64,000 nt of DNA. Origin: Basidiobolus meristosporus CBS 931.73. Taxonomy: Eukaryota > Basidiobolomycota > Basidiobolomycetes > Basidiobolales > Basidiobolaceae. A program made the position numbers and the translations under genes. Shown here one piece after another: positions 33,281-47,585 of this stretch. Where the stretch lies: contig MCFE01000041.1 in assembly GCA_002104905.1 (NCBI GenBank), forward strand, positions 124,001 to 188,000, read 5' to 3'. How positions within the stretch are numbered: position 1 is the stretch's first letter; the number at the start of each line of letters is the position of its first letter. The notes under the pieces are model-generated. The model saw only the letters and a list, made by a program, of their open reading frames with translations. It was not told the DNA's origin and did not search any database.

Positions 33281-36200
33281 TTAAACAGCCGTCGCAACGG
33301 CAACAGAAAACTGGCCACTATGGCTAATCGTAACCTTGATATCCTCTACACCGATGGCTTCGGCTGTTTCCCCTATAAGCCCGTGGAGGATGACCTTTGG
33401 TGTATTGCTATCCGATGCTGTAATCTCAATATCTTGAAGTGGAGCACCGGCGCCTTGGTTTAGCTTTTTGAGTATTTCCTTATTGTTCTCAATGGCAAAT
33501 GAAGAGATTGCCTTGAAGACGGCTTCTTTTGCTGACCATCTGCCGGCAAAGCTTGATTGCGGATCAGGCCGCGATTCACAGTAGGCCTGTTCAAATTCGG
33601 TGAAGTTACGTCTGAAAAACGTTTCAGAGGCCATTGGAATCGCGGATATGAGTTCAATATCCACTCCAACTCCCGAGCCAGTCTTTCTCATTGATGTAGC
33701 CATGCTTTCCATCATGGTTTGCATTTCGTATGCAGCATCTTCTCTCTCAAAATGCTTTCCGCCGAGCTCTTTGTCGAATGTCCAGGTATTCTTGGTTGGG
33801 TTGAATGAAGCCCTTGCCTTTGGATTCAAATAGACTTTGCTCTCCTGCTCCTCTGTATATGGGGGACTATTCTTGACCTTCACAAAGGAATCTCCGGTGA
33901 ACGTCTCATGGAAGTATCTGTAAACCTTATTCTGGCGTTGGTCCATGAGTGCCTTGTATTCCTCAAAAGTCTTCTCCTCAATTGCACCAAAAACGTAGTC
34001 TGGATGAATAACTAAAATTTCACCTCCAACTTGTCCAAATCCGAAGGATTTCAAAAGTCCGGCTTTGATACCGCGTGTATGAACACTCTTGTTGGGGAAA
34101 TAAAGGTGCGTAAATTGTCGAAGGTATGGGTCAATGTTGTCTGCATTCCTATAATCTGATGTAAGGCACAACTCTAGATGTAACGCCGTGGAAAATACCT
34201 ACCTGTTTCCTGGAACGATGCCGGTTTCAATGTATTGGAGAACGCCATTAAGCATCCACGCAGCAGCAGCGCCCTTTCCGTGGCCGGTCAAATACTTTTG
34301 ACAAACAACTGGACATGCGTTTCCATGGGAACGTCCGAGATGGTTGAATTGTTTGTTAAACACATCGCACTCATTTTTATCATTGGCCTTGGTTCCAGTT
34401 CCATGAAGCGAGGCAACCTAAATTGACGTGTTGGTAAATAATGAATACTTAATGGAGCTATGTTATAGATAATTACCCCAATATCATCAATGGTAAGACC
34501 AAACACAGCAAGGGCACCACGCAGCGGCGAGATAGAATTGTCGTTCTTGTAGAAATCGTTACCCCAAGTGCTGAGCATCTCCTTCTCCTGCTTCTTGGCC
34601 TCAGAGTTGATGAAGTCGCTTCGCTCCTTTAAGAATACTTCGGCTTCTTGAAGATTGGCTTCCTTGATTGCTACGTACTCAATCTTCATATTCTCAAGCT
34701 CATTCTCCACCCAAGCCTTGATTTGCGAGCGACGGAACTCAATCTGTCTTGCACGGTAGCGGAAATTCAACTTCGGGGATGCAACTCCAGTTTCCCTAGC
34801 GGAGGTTAAGATTCCTTGTCCAGGCGCTGGAACAGAGCGGCCTTCCTTGTCAGTAGCAGTGGCACTATGCGCAATAACACCGTAGATTGGTACACCCATT
34901 TCAAGAGCAAGCTGTATATAGTAATTTAGTCATCTTGAGCCTGACAAATAAATCTTCTCTATGTACCTTAGCCGACATCAAAATTTGATGACCAGTTCCC
35001 ATGGACTCCATGAATCCTCCACGACTAGAGGTCGTTGGGCGTGACATTTCATTTGGCTCACGCCCTTGTGCCAGCTCCTCAACAGCGTTGCTAGTGGCCT
35101 TCATGTTTGCAAATTCAAATGATCCTTCTTCTTGGAAATCATCGTATCCACCAACAACAACAATCTTTGCCTTTCCGTTGAGGATAGTGTCAATTCCAAC
35201 GTCTACTGATTCGACAGCTGTTGCACAGGCACCAACTGGTGTTTTCACTGGCCCAGAAGAGCTTAAAAGTAACAAATTTACCCAAGCAGGCTGAATTAAC
35301 GCAGTTAGTTACTGAATGGAGGCTATTATTCGTTAAGCTTATTACCATGGTGTTCACGAAGCTTTCTTGCATGATATCCATCTGCACTGGTTTCTCCATG
35401 AATCTCTCCTTGTAGATTGCTCTATTGGCTAACATGGCCCCGACACCTCCTCCTGAGGTGTTTCCAACCTCAGATACGTGAACGTATTTATAAAATTCGT
35501 ATGGATCGGTGATGCCGGATCTTACTAGGGCTTCCACAGTAGATACCAAGCAGTAAAGAGTGATTGGATCGACTTGCTGAACAATGTCCTTCGGAATGCC
35601 TGTGATCGAGTTAATATTTAGCTGGAAGAGATGGTGATTTCTACAACTTACCATAACGTTCAGCACTCCATCCAGTTGGAATTTGGCCGGCAACCAGACG
35701 AGAGAACTTGAGGGCCTTTGGCACATAAATTGTGGCCCCCTTTTTGAGGAAGACAGTCCATTGACCACTCTTCTTGTCCTCGACGATGTCGGCGTTTTTA
35801 CCGTGTTGAGACTTGAACTTAGCGGCTTCCTCTGCGCTTGCCTCGAACGGTGGGAGGTCGTTATCGACAAGAACTTCCTGAAGCATGGTTTTCTTCTCTG
35901 GATTGTAGCCATTGAAAAGCTCAGGTTCTGTAAAAGAATCTAGTTAGCTCCATGTTGCTGGTTACAAGTATTTTCCGAAACGTACCAATAAGTCTGATTC
36001 CGGTGTGCTCAAGAATTCTCTTCTCATACTTTTCCTTGATTTCGATATCACGGAGAGGCTGATCGTTCTCGCAATCGAGCCATCCAGAATACAATAAACC
36101 GTCCTTTGTCTGTTTGTATCTCACATATTTGATTAATCCCATGATCCAGGCCATTTCAATACATCCTTCCAAGGAGAATCGGCCCTCGGATTCCATTTCC

Positions 36201-39200
36201 CATCTTGTTCGGACGCCACCGTACACACCGACTTCACCGTACCCAGTGACTACAATTACTCTTTCGAGATCAAGATTACCCTTGAGATATGCCAGGTCCT
36301 TGTAGCCACTGTAAGGTTTAAGCTCGGGGAAGTCGAACTTCATATTAGTACGTGGGTGCACCTCGTGCGCTGATTTCTTCTCAATGCCAAAAACTGCGTT
36401 GGCCTCCTCTTGGTTCTCCTTGGCAATGACGCTCCTGTTCTCGGCCTCACTAGTTAGCTCCTCTCGTATTTGCTTAAGGGCGACATTGAGGTTTTCTGCG
36501 AATTGCATGCCTCCGTTAAGATCGGCGAATAACGGAGCCTTTTGAGCGAGGGCGATCATCTTTTTGGACATTAATCCGATGAGGTTGAAGGCCATCTCAC
36601 CGGTGCTGAACGTCCTCATCCCGAAGCGTTGTTCGATTCTCTCGGAAATGATATTGTTTTCATTCATGAGTCCGGTTCCTCTTGTCCATCTAATAGGATT
36701 GTTAGTGACATACTTTCCTGGATAATGACATCTTGAGACTTACCCGATGGATGCCCCAACAATGGTGAGGTATCCAGCCCAGCCCTCAGAGCTCCACTTA
36801 TTCATCATGGCCTCCAAACCAATCTTGGACTCACCGTACAAACCATCGTTACCGAAAATGCCGTGATTGAGACTCATCGGCAGAATAACATGTGCAGGAT
36901 GGGTGAAGCAATTGTTTTCTATCTTCTTACTCTTCACGGCACCCAGGATTCTGATCAGGTTTGTAAGCATGATACGGTGGGCTAGCTCAGATTTGGAGTC
37001 GATCTCACTGATGGTTCTGCCATTCTCGGAAATCGCTGCAAATGGAATGATGTAGTCGAGATCCCATCCAAGGCCGGTTCCTCGCTCATCTCTAGTGTAG
37101 ATGTAATCCACAAGAGCGTTTATATCACGAAGAGAGCCTTGGTTGAATGGTACAATGACTAGGGAACTCTCCTTAGATCCGTATTTCTCGTAGATCATAC
37201 GGTACCGAGCCATGGCAGCCTTGCTATATCCCGATGTGGTTGCAACAACGTTACCACCACCCATCAGGATTGCTTGCAGAATTGTTTCTCCAATAGAGTT
37301 TGCTCCACAACCTGTAAGAAGCGTATATGTATTGGCAAACGAGATACCAGATTTAGCAACGGTCCTGAGTTCTTCTAAGTATTCTCGAGTCAGCGCAGAG
37401 TCCATTTCATGAACGCCTGAGGTCGTCGAAGGACGCACAAAGAGATATGGGTAATCTCTTCCATGGCGATCAGCTCCAACCCTGATGGACTCAACATATT
37501 CTAAGGCGTTGCTGACACCATCTCGTGGCACTTCCCTGTACCTAAGTTCGCCATCATCCGTAATTTCGGTTTTGGGGGCAGTGAAATCGTTGACTGGAAG
37601 TAATTTAGCAAGTGATAGGATATCCCATAAATTGCTCTACTAACCAAATTGGTATGCGGGCTCCTTGGATTCCTTGAAGCTCTTTAAGAGGATCTCGCCG
37701 AATGCCTTGAGCGACATGTTCACGGTGTTCGATTCCTGAGAGAATATGCTTTCTACACAGTACTGGATTTGTTGGGCTAGATTAGCCGAGTAGCGATTCT
37801 TCAAAGATAGGAACAATTCCGATTTGAGCAGTTCTTCAAGAGGTCTTGTATCACTGCCTTTTTGTTGGGCATAGACCAGGTTCCACCAGTCTTGGCAAGC
37901 CCAATTCCAGTAGGAATCAAAGTAGCGAGCTTTAGCCGGGGTGAACTTTGGCTTAATACCTAAAGCAATGTTAGAATTCATTTATCAGTAGGTCGTGCTC
38001 TGTCTGTTACCTTGACCAAATACATCTCCCATTTCCTCATTCCATGAGTCAAGCTCATTCTGAATCCTGGCCATTTCATTCGCATTTTCGATCAAGGTAA
38101 GCTCTTTCTCTCGAGGATCGATACCAAGATATTTGGTATATGTATCGAGCTGGTCCCTGAGCATAGAGTCCTGTTTCATCTTTAGAGCGACTAGTTCCGC
38201 ACTACTGATGACACTAGTGGCCCCATTGTTACCACCCCTTGCGCTGCCTCCGGAGTTCTTTGTGATTTTCATCCCCTTCAAACTACTGTAGTAGTCCACA
38301 ACAGAGTCTAGCCATTTTGTAGCATCAGCATCGCTTCCAAGTCTTGAGACAGGTTCTATGGTAGTTCCGAAAAGCAACACGGCACTGGTACGCATTGGTC
38401 CAAGACCAAAGCTCACTTTCAAGTAGTCCTTAACTTTACCCAGAGAGAATCCAGCCGGCATCTTTGAGGACAGCATTTTGTTGACTAAGGCTGAGGTGTA
38501 CTTCCCGAGGTTTCCGGAGTGGCCGGTTGAAATTTGTTGACCGAGTTCCTCTAATGGGATTTCTTCGGCCTTCAAAGGAATGACATTTCCGCCGAATTCT
38601 GCGTGAAGATCCCCTTGGATTTCATTTTGAAGCGTTGATTTTCCGCCTGAGATATCTTTAATGGTCTTGCTCGTGGGGACATCAGTCATAGTCTTCTTGA
38701 TCTTTTGGGAAACGATCGCCCTCAAAATATCGGATGCTTCCACGGGTTTATCTTCGATCTCGATTGCTGGACCTTGGGAAACTGCTTCGACAGCGATCGG
38801 AATTGTCTGGACCGGTTCAGCTGGGGCAGCAACAGCTACTTCGGGGACCGGTTCCTCTACAGCTATCTCATCATGGAACTGATAGTAGATCTCGGTCTTG
38901 TGCTTCATGTAGTTTAGGACCTGGCGTTTACGGCCATTGGAAAGATCCGGGCCTGCATATTTCATGGCTATAGTTCTCTCTGCCATTCCCGATAAAGTCG
39001 GGGATGGGCCAATCTCGATTATACGCTCAATATTGAGTTGGTCAAAGAGCACATCTTGAGTCTCAATCCATCTGACAGAGGAGGCGATTTGGTAACCTAG
39101 TAACTCCATGACAAGAGTGACACCCAACTCTTCTCTATGCTCTGCCAAAGCGTAGTACTCGTCCCATTTGTCAAGGATATTCTTCAGGAGATCACTACCA

Positions 39201-42200
39201 GTTTTCTTATGAACGCGTTCGACAAAGCCTTGCTCAAGTGTAAAGACCTCGCCCATCAGGTTGGGAATGTAGTTGCCAATAAGCTTCTCCAAATCTATAT
39301 CCTTGATGCGCTGTTGAAGGAGCTCACGGAAACCAGGGACTACCCACATGAGGAAGCTCGAGTGGAAGGGTACATCAATTCCTACGTAATATTAGTACCA
39401 GGAGATAGTGAGTTAGGGAAAATTTGTACAAACCATTGAGGGGAATCGTGGCTGATCCACGAGTCAGGGAGAAAACTCCATTGACTTCTCTCTTACGCTT
39501 GGCAACTTCGACTTGGGTCTTGATAAGGGCAAGAACGTGCTCGAAAAGCTTTTCTTCACCCTGCTTTATAAGTTCTTTGATGTCGTTCTTCAACAGATTC
39601 AAGACCTTCTCCAACGCCTCCAAGGAGACAATATCTCCAGTAACTACATATTGTAGGTTTTCGACGTTGTGGTTGACAATCTCCAATAGACTATCACTCT
39701 CGCTATTGGCTTTCACAATTGCTGATACAACTTCAGAGAAAAGTTTCTTTGAAAAACCAGGGTGGACTCGCAGTGGATTCACAGCACACATCGCGTATTG
39801 TGATTCGCCAGCGGCATTGCGTTTGACAGCTGATTGCATCACTAAGCCACGATAGAAGACGACCTCAGTAAGAGTTTCAACTGAGAGAACATCGGCAATA
39901 CAGGTCAGTGCCGCGTATTCTCCGAGACTGTGACCAGCAAATGGTGGATCCTGGCAGACAATACCCTTTGATCTCATATCTTCGAGTGCGGCCTTCTCCA
40001 TAAGAGTCAACGCCGGCTGGGTGAATTGAGTCGCGTTAAGAAGGCCGTTTGGACTTTTCCAGGTATGGAACATAGTATGCTCGTCAATGTTGGGGAATAG
40101 ACGCTTCTTATTGACCATACCGTTGTCATCAACAACCTCACAGCAGAGATTGATATAGTTTTGACGGATCTTAGCTCCATTCTCATTCCCAAAGTACACG
40201 GTTACCTCCTTGGGGTTTCTGCGAACGATTTCTAGAATACTGACTCCATAATGGTCTTGTAAGTATTTGTCAGCAGAGTCCCAAACACCCTTGGCAATCG
40301 GTGAGCTAGCATAGAGATCCATTCCCATACCAACTTCCTGTGATCCTTGACCAGTGAACACATATGCTGTTGGTGGCTGTTCAACTAGCGCTTCGCCTTC
40401 TAAAACAGTTTCCTGAGTACGGAGGTTGATTGTTTGTACTCTGATGACCTTAAGTCCCTCCTTCATTCCGATGTGTGTGAGCTTTGTTTCAAGTGCATCT
40501 CCTGGAAGCACCATGCCAACAAATTGAACTTCATATCCACGGATACGACTGTGGACATTATTTGCAGCAAATGTTTCCACAAAACGACGGGTAGCAGCGC
40601 TAGTCCACATTCCATGAGTAATGGGGCCGGGAAGTTCAGCAAGGTCAGCAAAATAGACGTTGGTGTGAATTGGGTTAACATCTTCACTGGCCTGGGAATA
40701 TCCCTCGTTGGTCGGAGGAGCATTCTGAAGAAGTCTTGTACCCGGAGGAACAATACTGTAGCCACCAGACTCGAATAAAATGGTCGAACCCTCGACTTGG
40801 CTATTTGGAGCACGGCCCAGGTATTGCAGCACTGGATTTCCCTGTATCGAGTCTCCAGAGGCCTGGAACGAAATCTCACCAATTGCCTTTTCGCGCCTCT
40901 TCTCGATCTCGAATATTTTCCCAACGGTGTTAATCTTTGCAAACGAATGTTGATCAGCGAAGTACTCTTCAGTACGAAGTCTAAAGACGTAGGTCTTTTT
41001 GGCTTGAATGGCACAACCCTGGTAGCACTTCAACCAACTACGAGATCCCAATGCAGCAACATCTTTCTCCGACTCCGTGGTGATTTTTGTGACTGGTTCA
41101 TCTCTTTTACGGAAAGTAAGATGATAATCGTCGAATTTTCCACGACATAAGAATTGGCTCTTCACGCGCATAATTTCTTCTCCTTCACGGTAAACATGTC
41201 CAGTTACTTCGATCATTTTTCCGCTTTCAAGGTTCACAACAGCAGAAATGGTGGACTCTGTATAGATTGTGTCACCGACCTTCATAGGGTTTTTGGTATC
41301 AAGGATCTCAAATCCGTTACGCATGTGAACAAGTCTTGTAATATCGGTGTCGAACTCTTGTGAAAAGATCGTTTTAAAGACCGATTCCCAGGACGTAACG
41401 ATGGCAAAATCACTAAAGGCAATGCCCTTTTGCGTGTTTCTTGAGGAGTAGCGCACAATATCGGCGAAGAATTCCAGATGATCTTGAGTGATGGTTCTGG
41501 TGCTCTTGTATACGCTGTTCAAGGTGTTATCGGCCAATTTGTTGTTGCCAAACCAGAGCGTGTAAAAGAAATCCTTGATTGATGCGTTCCTAGTTTCGAT
41601 GACTTCATGGATTGGTGCGCATCCACGATCAGGCATATACCGGAACTTCAAAGAAAGTTCTTCAATTCCAAAGTTTCCGCCCTCTCGAAGAAGGATGCTG
41701 ATTATCTCACTCTGGGCATCGAAACGGACCTCCAGACTTGGCTTGTCATTGCAACGTGCCCAACCATAGACATCGATCGACTCGATGTTTTGCATTTGGT
41801 CGTAACTTACGACAAACCGCTGGTTTGTACGTGGTCTAAAAACACGTGGGAAAGTATTTATGTCCACCTGCTTTCCGCGCACAATATTGGGAGATGTTAA
41901 CAATGCACGGAACCAACTATAGTTCTTTCCGGCCAAGAACTCGATCCATTCGTCAGCAATTGGAAGAGATTCACTGTGGCTTCCAAGTTCGTAAGTAATA
42001 GTGCGGCCATTCTCGGATACAGTAAAGTTGACTCCGTTTGGTACGGTAGTGTGCTTGATTGGAGTTCCGCCCAAGTATTCTTCGTACGGAATCTCGTTAT
42101 TGGCATAAAAGCGTTCTTGAATGCTTTTGACGTGTGCAACTGCAATTTCGCCGAGAATCTCCTTAACGGGTTGATTGGCAATCTTGGAATGTCGGACAGC

Positions 42201-45200
42201 AACTGGTCCTTGAAGAATGACAACACGATCCGGGTCTTCTCCTGGAACAGCATCAATATCCTCTGCTTGCCAAAGACTGTCTCTCTTGAACCAGACGTGA
42301 AGTTCCTTGTCAAGAACGGCGACAAATGGTGGAGGCTTCTTATCTTTTCTACGGCAGAGGCCAACAAAATACTGAATATCTTCGCTGGTGAGAAGCTGGT
42401 GCTTGGCTTGAGGATATTTCTCAAACAGCGCTTCAGTTAATAAAAATGGATCCTCCACATTGAGATCTTCAAAACTCTTAAGGAAGGGATCCCTGTCCGT
42501 AGTCTGTCCGATGAAGCGCTCTTCAATACGAGTGATTAAGTCACCAACAGTGTTTCTGTGGGATATATCAAGCCATTGCTTTCTCTTAGCAACAAATACA
42601 AGCTCGATGAGACGATTGAGAACTTCGCGGTACGTCATTTCTTCCAAGTCGACGTTATCACGGCCGTCCTCTTTCTTTCCGAACCACACCTTCTGGAAAT
42701 CTTCATTTAAGCGACGAATAATGTACTCGCGCTTCGAAAGGATGGCCTCAAGTCGCTTATCCAAGTTGGTGATGGAAAAGATAGTATCGTCCATTTCTTT
42801 CCAGAAGAGAATACCACGGGTGGCAACATTATGAATTGGCTCACCATATTCGGATTCAACGGTCACTATGCCACCGGCTGGGCCTTGGTAGGTCTTTTCC
42901 CAGTCCTCATCACGTTCAACGCCTAGGGAATATTAGCGAATGATTGATGTGATGAAGGGATTCTAGTGTTACCTGGAGTTTGAACAATCAAATCCTTGAT
43001 CTTGTCACTCGTTTTTGCTTCTTTTGCGACGCACATTCTTGTTCCAAAGAGAATTCCATCAAAAGGCATTGGAGCGTATCCAAATTTTTTACTCCAGTCG
43101 CCTGTGATGTATGGAAGCGTGCCTTCAGCGTCTCCAAATCCCGATCCGATAATGAGGACAATGTTAGGTTGACTTCTGATATAACCGTAAGTCTCGAGGA
43201 TTGGAGCGTGGATATCTTCGTAAGAGTGATGACCGCCTGAACGACCACCAGTCCATTGCAAGATGATTGGCATCTTGGGGTTTTGTGCAGCAATGAGACA
43301 AACCTAAGGGATTACATTAGTATGATACCTCACACAAGCACGAAGGAGTATTCATTACCTGGCGAATACTATCCTCGCTATCAGGCTTAAAAGAGACATG
43401 CTCAATTCCGTTCTCTTGCAATTCCGCGCACATTTTGTTTGCATACTCCGTGGTTGGAACACCAGCTGCGACACAAACGCCAGCGATTCGAATTCCCTCT
43501 CTCTTTCTCATGTTCAGAATACCTGGGAATTGGAATGACCACAGGAATTGGTTAATGAACACCATATTGCAAACAATCCCTTCACCCGCAGCGATAGATT
43601 CTTGAATGGAAACAATGCAATCGTGAAGAACCTGCGAGGGAATTAGAGTTTGCAAGCAAATGGGGATCTAGAAACTGTGTGCTACCTTTGGACTGTACAA
43701 AGCCCCACATCCGACTTCCACATTGTAACCGGCATTAGTGACAGCGCTTACAAATTCCGCGTTGGCAGTCGTTGGAGTCATACCACCGACCAGCAGTGGT
43801 GGTTTCCCGGTAAGGCGAGAGTATTTTGTATCAAGTCTTACGCTACCATCTCTGGTACGAACTAGCTTAGGACCGAATTCTTTTGCCCAATTGACACCGA
43901 CGCGCATCTGGTCAACCGAGGTATTGTAAACCGCAGCTTTGCATTTAAGATCGGCGTTAGTACTGACAAGCATACCGGCAAGCAAAACCTAGCAAGATAA
44001 TTTAGAGAAGTGGATTTGTAGAAAGCCAGCATACAACTTACCAATACGCCATGGCCCTCCTTGTTTCTATGGGTCAACATCCCTGCACCACTGACACCGC
44101 CAGGGCCGAAATCAACAACATGAGTGATTCCATTGATGTTGGTGGCCTTTTGCCAGTGTACTCGGTTAACGCACACTTGATCAATGAGGTAGTTGGTAAT
44201 CGCATCGCATTCACGCATATCGACACCAGTGTCAATGGAGAATACCGGAATGGCAATGTCCTCCTTCCTGAAGGAAAGACCGAAAAATTCGGCATCTTGG
44301 GCAATGACGATAGTTGCCGGACGAAGCAATTCGTTATGCGCCGGGATGGTGACAGGCATGAATCTAAAGAAGATGAGACTCTTGTCGTTTGAAACTTCAA
44401 ATACAACTGGACAAACCTAGTGGTAAAGTTCTTGAGACGCTTGGAGTATGTAATCTTGGTTTCCTTCTTCTCTGGGTTGGCTTTGATCTTGTTGAGGGCA
44501 CGATTCAGGCTCCAAAGACTCTCAGGGGCACCAGTGCAGGCAATGAGTCGGACTCCATTGATGAGGGAAATGGTGATACGCTTTTCGGCATCAGCTTCGA
44601 TCAAACATGAATTGAAGTTGTTGACATGCTTTTCCACCTCAGCCAAGGTTAGCCCATTGATACTGAGCATGCAGGTGGGTTCATCGAGGTTTTCAGAGGT
44701 GCACTCTTGAAGAATTTCCCCGGGAATTGGAGTAATAGGATAGGCTTGCTGGCACCTGGTTCCGATCCAGAAAAGAAGAGAGACGGCCTTTCTTGAATTT
44801 TTGAAGAAGTCATCTTCTGTTTCTGATGATGCAATTGCAACTGCCGAGACAATACCCTGGGAATGGCCGGTGACGCCTGATAGGGTGTTAGTAGGGAACT
44901 CGACAAAATATAGAGAGTTAATTTACCTGTTTTAAATTGGTTTTTCATCCAGCCAGGTGTTTTTCTGAATGCTCTGCAGAGAATGTAGTAGTGCGCCAAT
45001 TGCACCAAACCGATCATTGGGAAGGTGACAGGGGCGGTTTCGAGGAACTTGCCATTAGGCATGTCAGTGTCCGGATGCTCAAGCCACGAAAGGATGTTGA
45101 ATCCGTGAGGGTACAGTCTACAAACGGATTCACATTTCGCCAGTTCACTCAACGCCTCAGAAATTCTCGTGATGAATGGGGAAACCAAATCGGAGTAGTA

Positions 45201-45749
45201 CTCCCAGACTTCCTGGAGCTCTCTGAAGGATCCTGTATTACCTTGACCTCCGAAGATCGCAAAGGGGGAGGCGATACCAGAATCTGCTGCGCTAAAAATG
45301 GCAGGGCATTCAGGCAATGGTGTATCTGGATCCAGGCAGTCGTTAACCTCGAAGTAGTTTAGAAGTTGGAAGTATGTCTGAAGGATGGATTTTCGGATTT
45401 CACGGCCGTATGCACGGGTGACGAAGTGAATCTCATTCTTCTGAAGGAAACGCTCGCAGAAATCGGCAAACAGTTTGGAGGCAAGGTAGAGTGAGTCTGG
45501 CTCGCAGGCGGAAAGAACATATTTGATGAAGATCAGGTATATCCAAATGGTTTTTTGAGATGGTTCGGGAGATTCAAAGGACTCGGTATCCAGCGGCACT
45601 GAGTTGAAGCCGTGAATTAGTCGCTCGGCGGTGGCATGAAAATGATCAGCGACGTTGATGGAGACAGAGAATGCATTTGGTGACTCTGGAGTAACTCGCT
45701 GCACAACCAGCAAGCGCGAGGTATTTTCGGGAGATTTTACAACAACCAT
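33281..45749 (-). CDS. FAS: Fatty acid synthase type I, beta and alpha halves fused
   Basis: Cytosolic multienzyme for palmitate/stearate synthesis, about 3,900 residues in some 14 exons with introns near 50 nt (for example 39433-39382). Domain order: acetyltransferase ([17 protein letters not shown]; nucleophile in [12 protein letters not shown]), enoyl reductase ([34 protein letters not shown]), dehydratase ([18 protein letters not shown]), malonyl/palmitoyl transferase ([28 protein letters not shown], about 39920), acyl carrier protein (phosphopantetheine serine in [11 protein letters not shown], about 38635), ketoreductase ([15 protein letters not shown], about 37315), ketosynthase (active cysteine in [10 protein letters not shown], about 35220; [19 protein letters not shown]), and phosphopantetheinyl transferase ([20 protein letters not shown]) ending at 33281. 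All catalytic motifs are present with no break. Separate FAS1 and FAS2 are usual in ascomycetes; one gene is seen in many basidiomycetes and other fungi. Confidence 0.96.
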
Positions 45750-45908
45750 TATAAAGAGTAGCTTTCAAGATGTAGAATGTTGGAATGACTATGAAACCGA
45801 GGCAGATAATGTATAGAGCGAGTTGAGCAACCACAGTAAAGACAACAGTTGGATGCTTGATGCTTCTCGTGTGTGATTTGTTTTTTCGAATTGAAGCTCA
45901 ACGGAAGG

Positions 45909-45918
45909 AATATATATA
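45909..45918 (-). promoter_or_regulatory. TATA box of the fatty acid synthase gene
   Basis: An alternating TA tract (AATATATATA on the plus strand) about 160 nt upstream of the FAS start codon; no other strong element seen in the leader. Confidence 0.4.
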
Positions 45919-47585
45919 GCTCTGACCCAATTTCTTCTGGCTGGAAACAATACGATGTGATTGCGAATTAACTCTTGAGCCAAAAATGGCAGACGCTTGA
46001 CAGCGACTTGGTAGCCAATGGGATCCCGCCAGATTTCCTTGGACCTAAAACAAGCAGGTTTGAAGGTCAGGCGAGCATGCTATGGCAAATCAGAGGGCGA
46101 GAGATTTTTGGAGGATCAAATAGCAGCAGAGCGCTGAGGCCCAATTTTGCCATCATATTCCCAAAAATATTCCGAACAATCCACAAGTGGTAAAGCACAG
46201 ATGGTTAATTTTACCAGTGCTAATAATGATTTGTATGCTACCAATGCCCAGATTCAATGGGATTCGTGTTCCATGGTCATTCGCCTCGATGGGTTCAGTG
46301 AGTATATGAACAAGATGCACCTAGGTCCAGAAGCGATGATACCACTCGTGTGATCTGCTTTAACCAGTAGAAACCTCGGACCTTCGAAGGGTGCGAGAAC
46401 TACGACTTCCCATAACGAGTTTCAAGCACAGGCCCCAAGATATGCCACTTCCATACCCACGTTCGATTTGGCTTCAGAGACGCTTCTCCTGTGTTCTCGT
46501 AAGGTTTGTAAATCAACCGGTGATGACAGCGAAAGTGACACAGTCCTCGCCACCCTCAGTACAATGCCAGTCTTCGCATACTGTGACGGTACCAAATATT
46601 ACGTATTTTCGGTATGGTTTGACAGAATTATTCCAAATATGGTATCTGGACGGCTAGATTGCATGACTTAGGGGCTCGGCCTGATGAAGCCTGCCATGCC
46701 AACAGACTAGAGTACGATAAGCGATTGAAGATTGATACAGCGGTTTAGATCATACATAGTATATTGTGTAACTGGATGTAGTTGTTATCATCTACGCTTA
46801 GTGAATACGGTATTATTGCAAGGAAACTAAATAATGCTCAAACTGCGTAAGTTGGATCGAGTCTGGTCTCGTGTATCTGAAATACAATGACCAGATGCCA
46901 CGTTGAGCCTCAAAGCAGACCAATGCTTACATGGTAATACTTAGTTTTATTCTAATATGAAAGTATCGAGATCAGCCTGTGCTCAACGAAGATAACGTCT
47001 AGGGCGCCAAGATTTTCCAAGCAGCGCAAACAGCTTTAAACTATTACTTGATACTTCTACAGCTCAGTCTTACGCTATTTTCGATATCTGGCGAAAAAAA
47101 TGGTGCTTCGTCCTATGCCCAGAGTTGGCCGACAAATCAATTCCTGTGGGAGTAAGAGGGTAATACTACAGTACTCAATGAACCATTGGATAGCAGGAAG
47201 CCTCTCGTTAGGTTTATTGTCAACGACATAACCATGATCCTTGCTTTCCCATCATTTCCGGTCCCCTAATCCGTATTCGTCAATACCGCATTGTCTTTGC
47301 CAAGTAGGATTAGGAAATCAAAATCCGATTTTCATCCTGTAGTATTGGGATATGAGACCATCAGTTGACCTTCTCATCCGATCTTACATCCCTAGGCATG
47401 ATAGACAGTTCATGCTACCACATCAGCTTCATCGGAACTGGTGGAAGATACTCTTGTTGTTAGTATCATGTATTTAATTCTGTGCATAATGAGGATGCAT
47501 GCGCAGTGAATTAGCATTGTCAATATGGTTGATGCCGAGTGGTCTCATCTATTCAAAAGGGTTTATTGAGTTAGTGTTATGGTAT
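45919..47585. other. Gene-poor flank of FAS
   Basis: Short plus-strand frames at 46147-46353 and 46468-46671 look slightly protein-like but have no family motif and no joining splice that I trust. Confidence 0.35.

Noticed and set aside
38661..38973. Overlapping plus-strand frames opposite the FAS gene
   Set aside because: They are antisense shadows of the Ala/Pro/Val-rich linker and carrier domain; the minus strand has strong homology.
40434..43240. Further plus-strand frames of 60-150 codons opposite FAS
   Set aside because: No motif; explained by codon bias of the sense strand.
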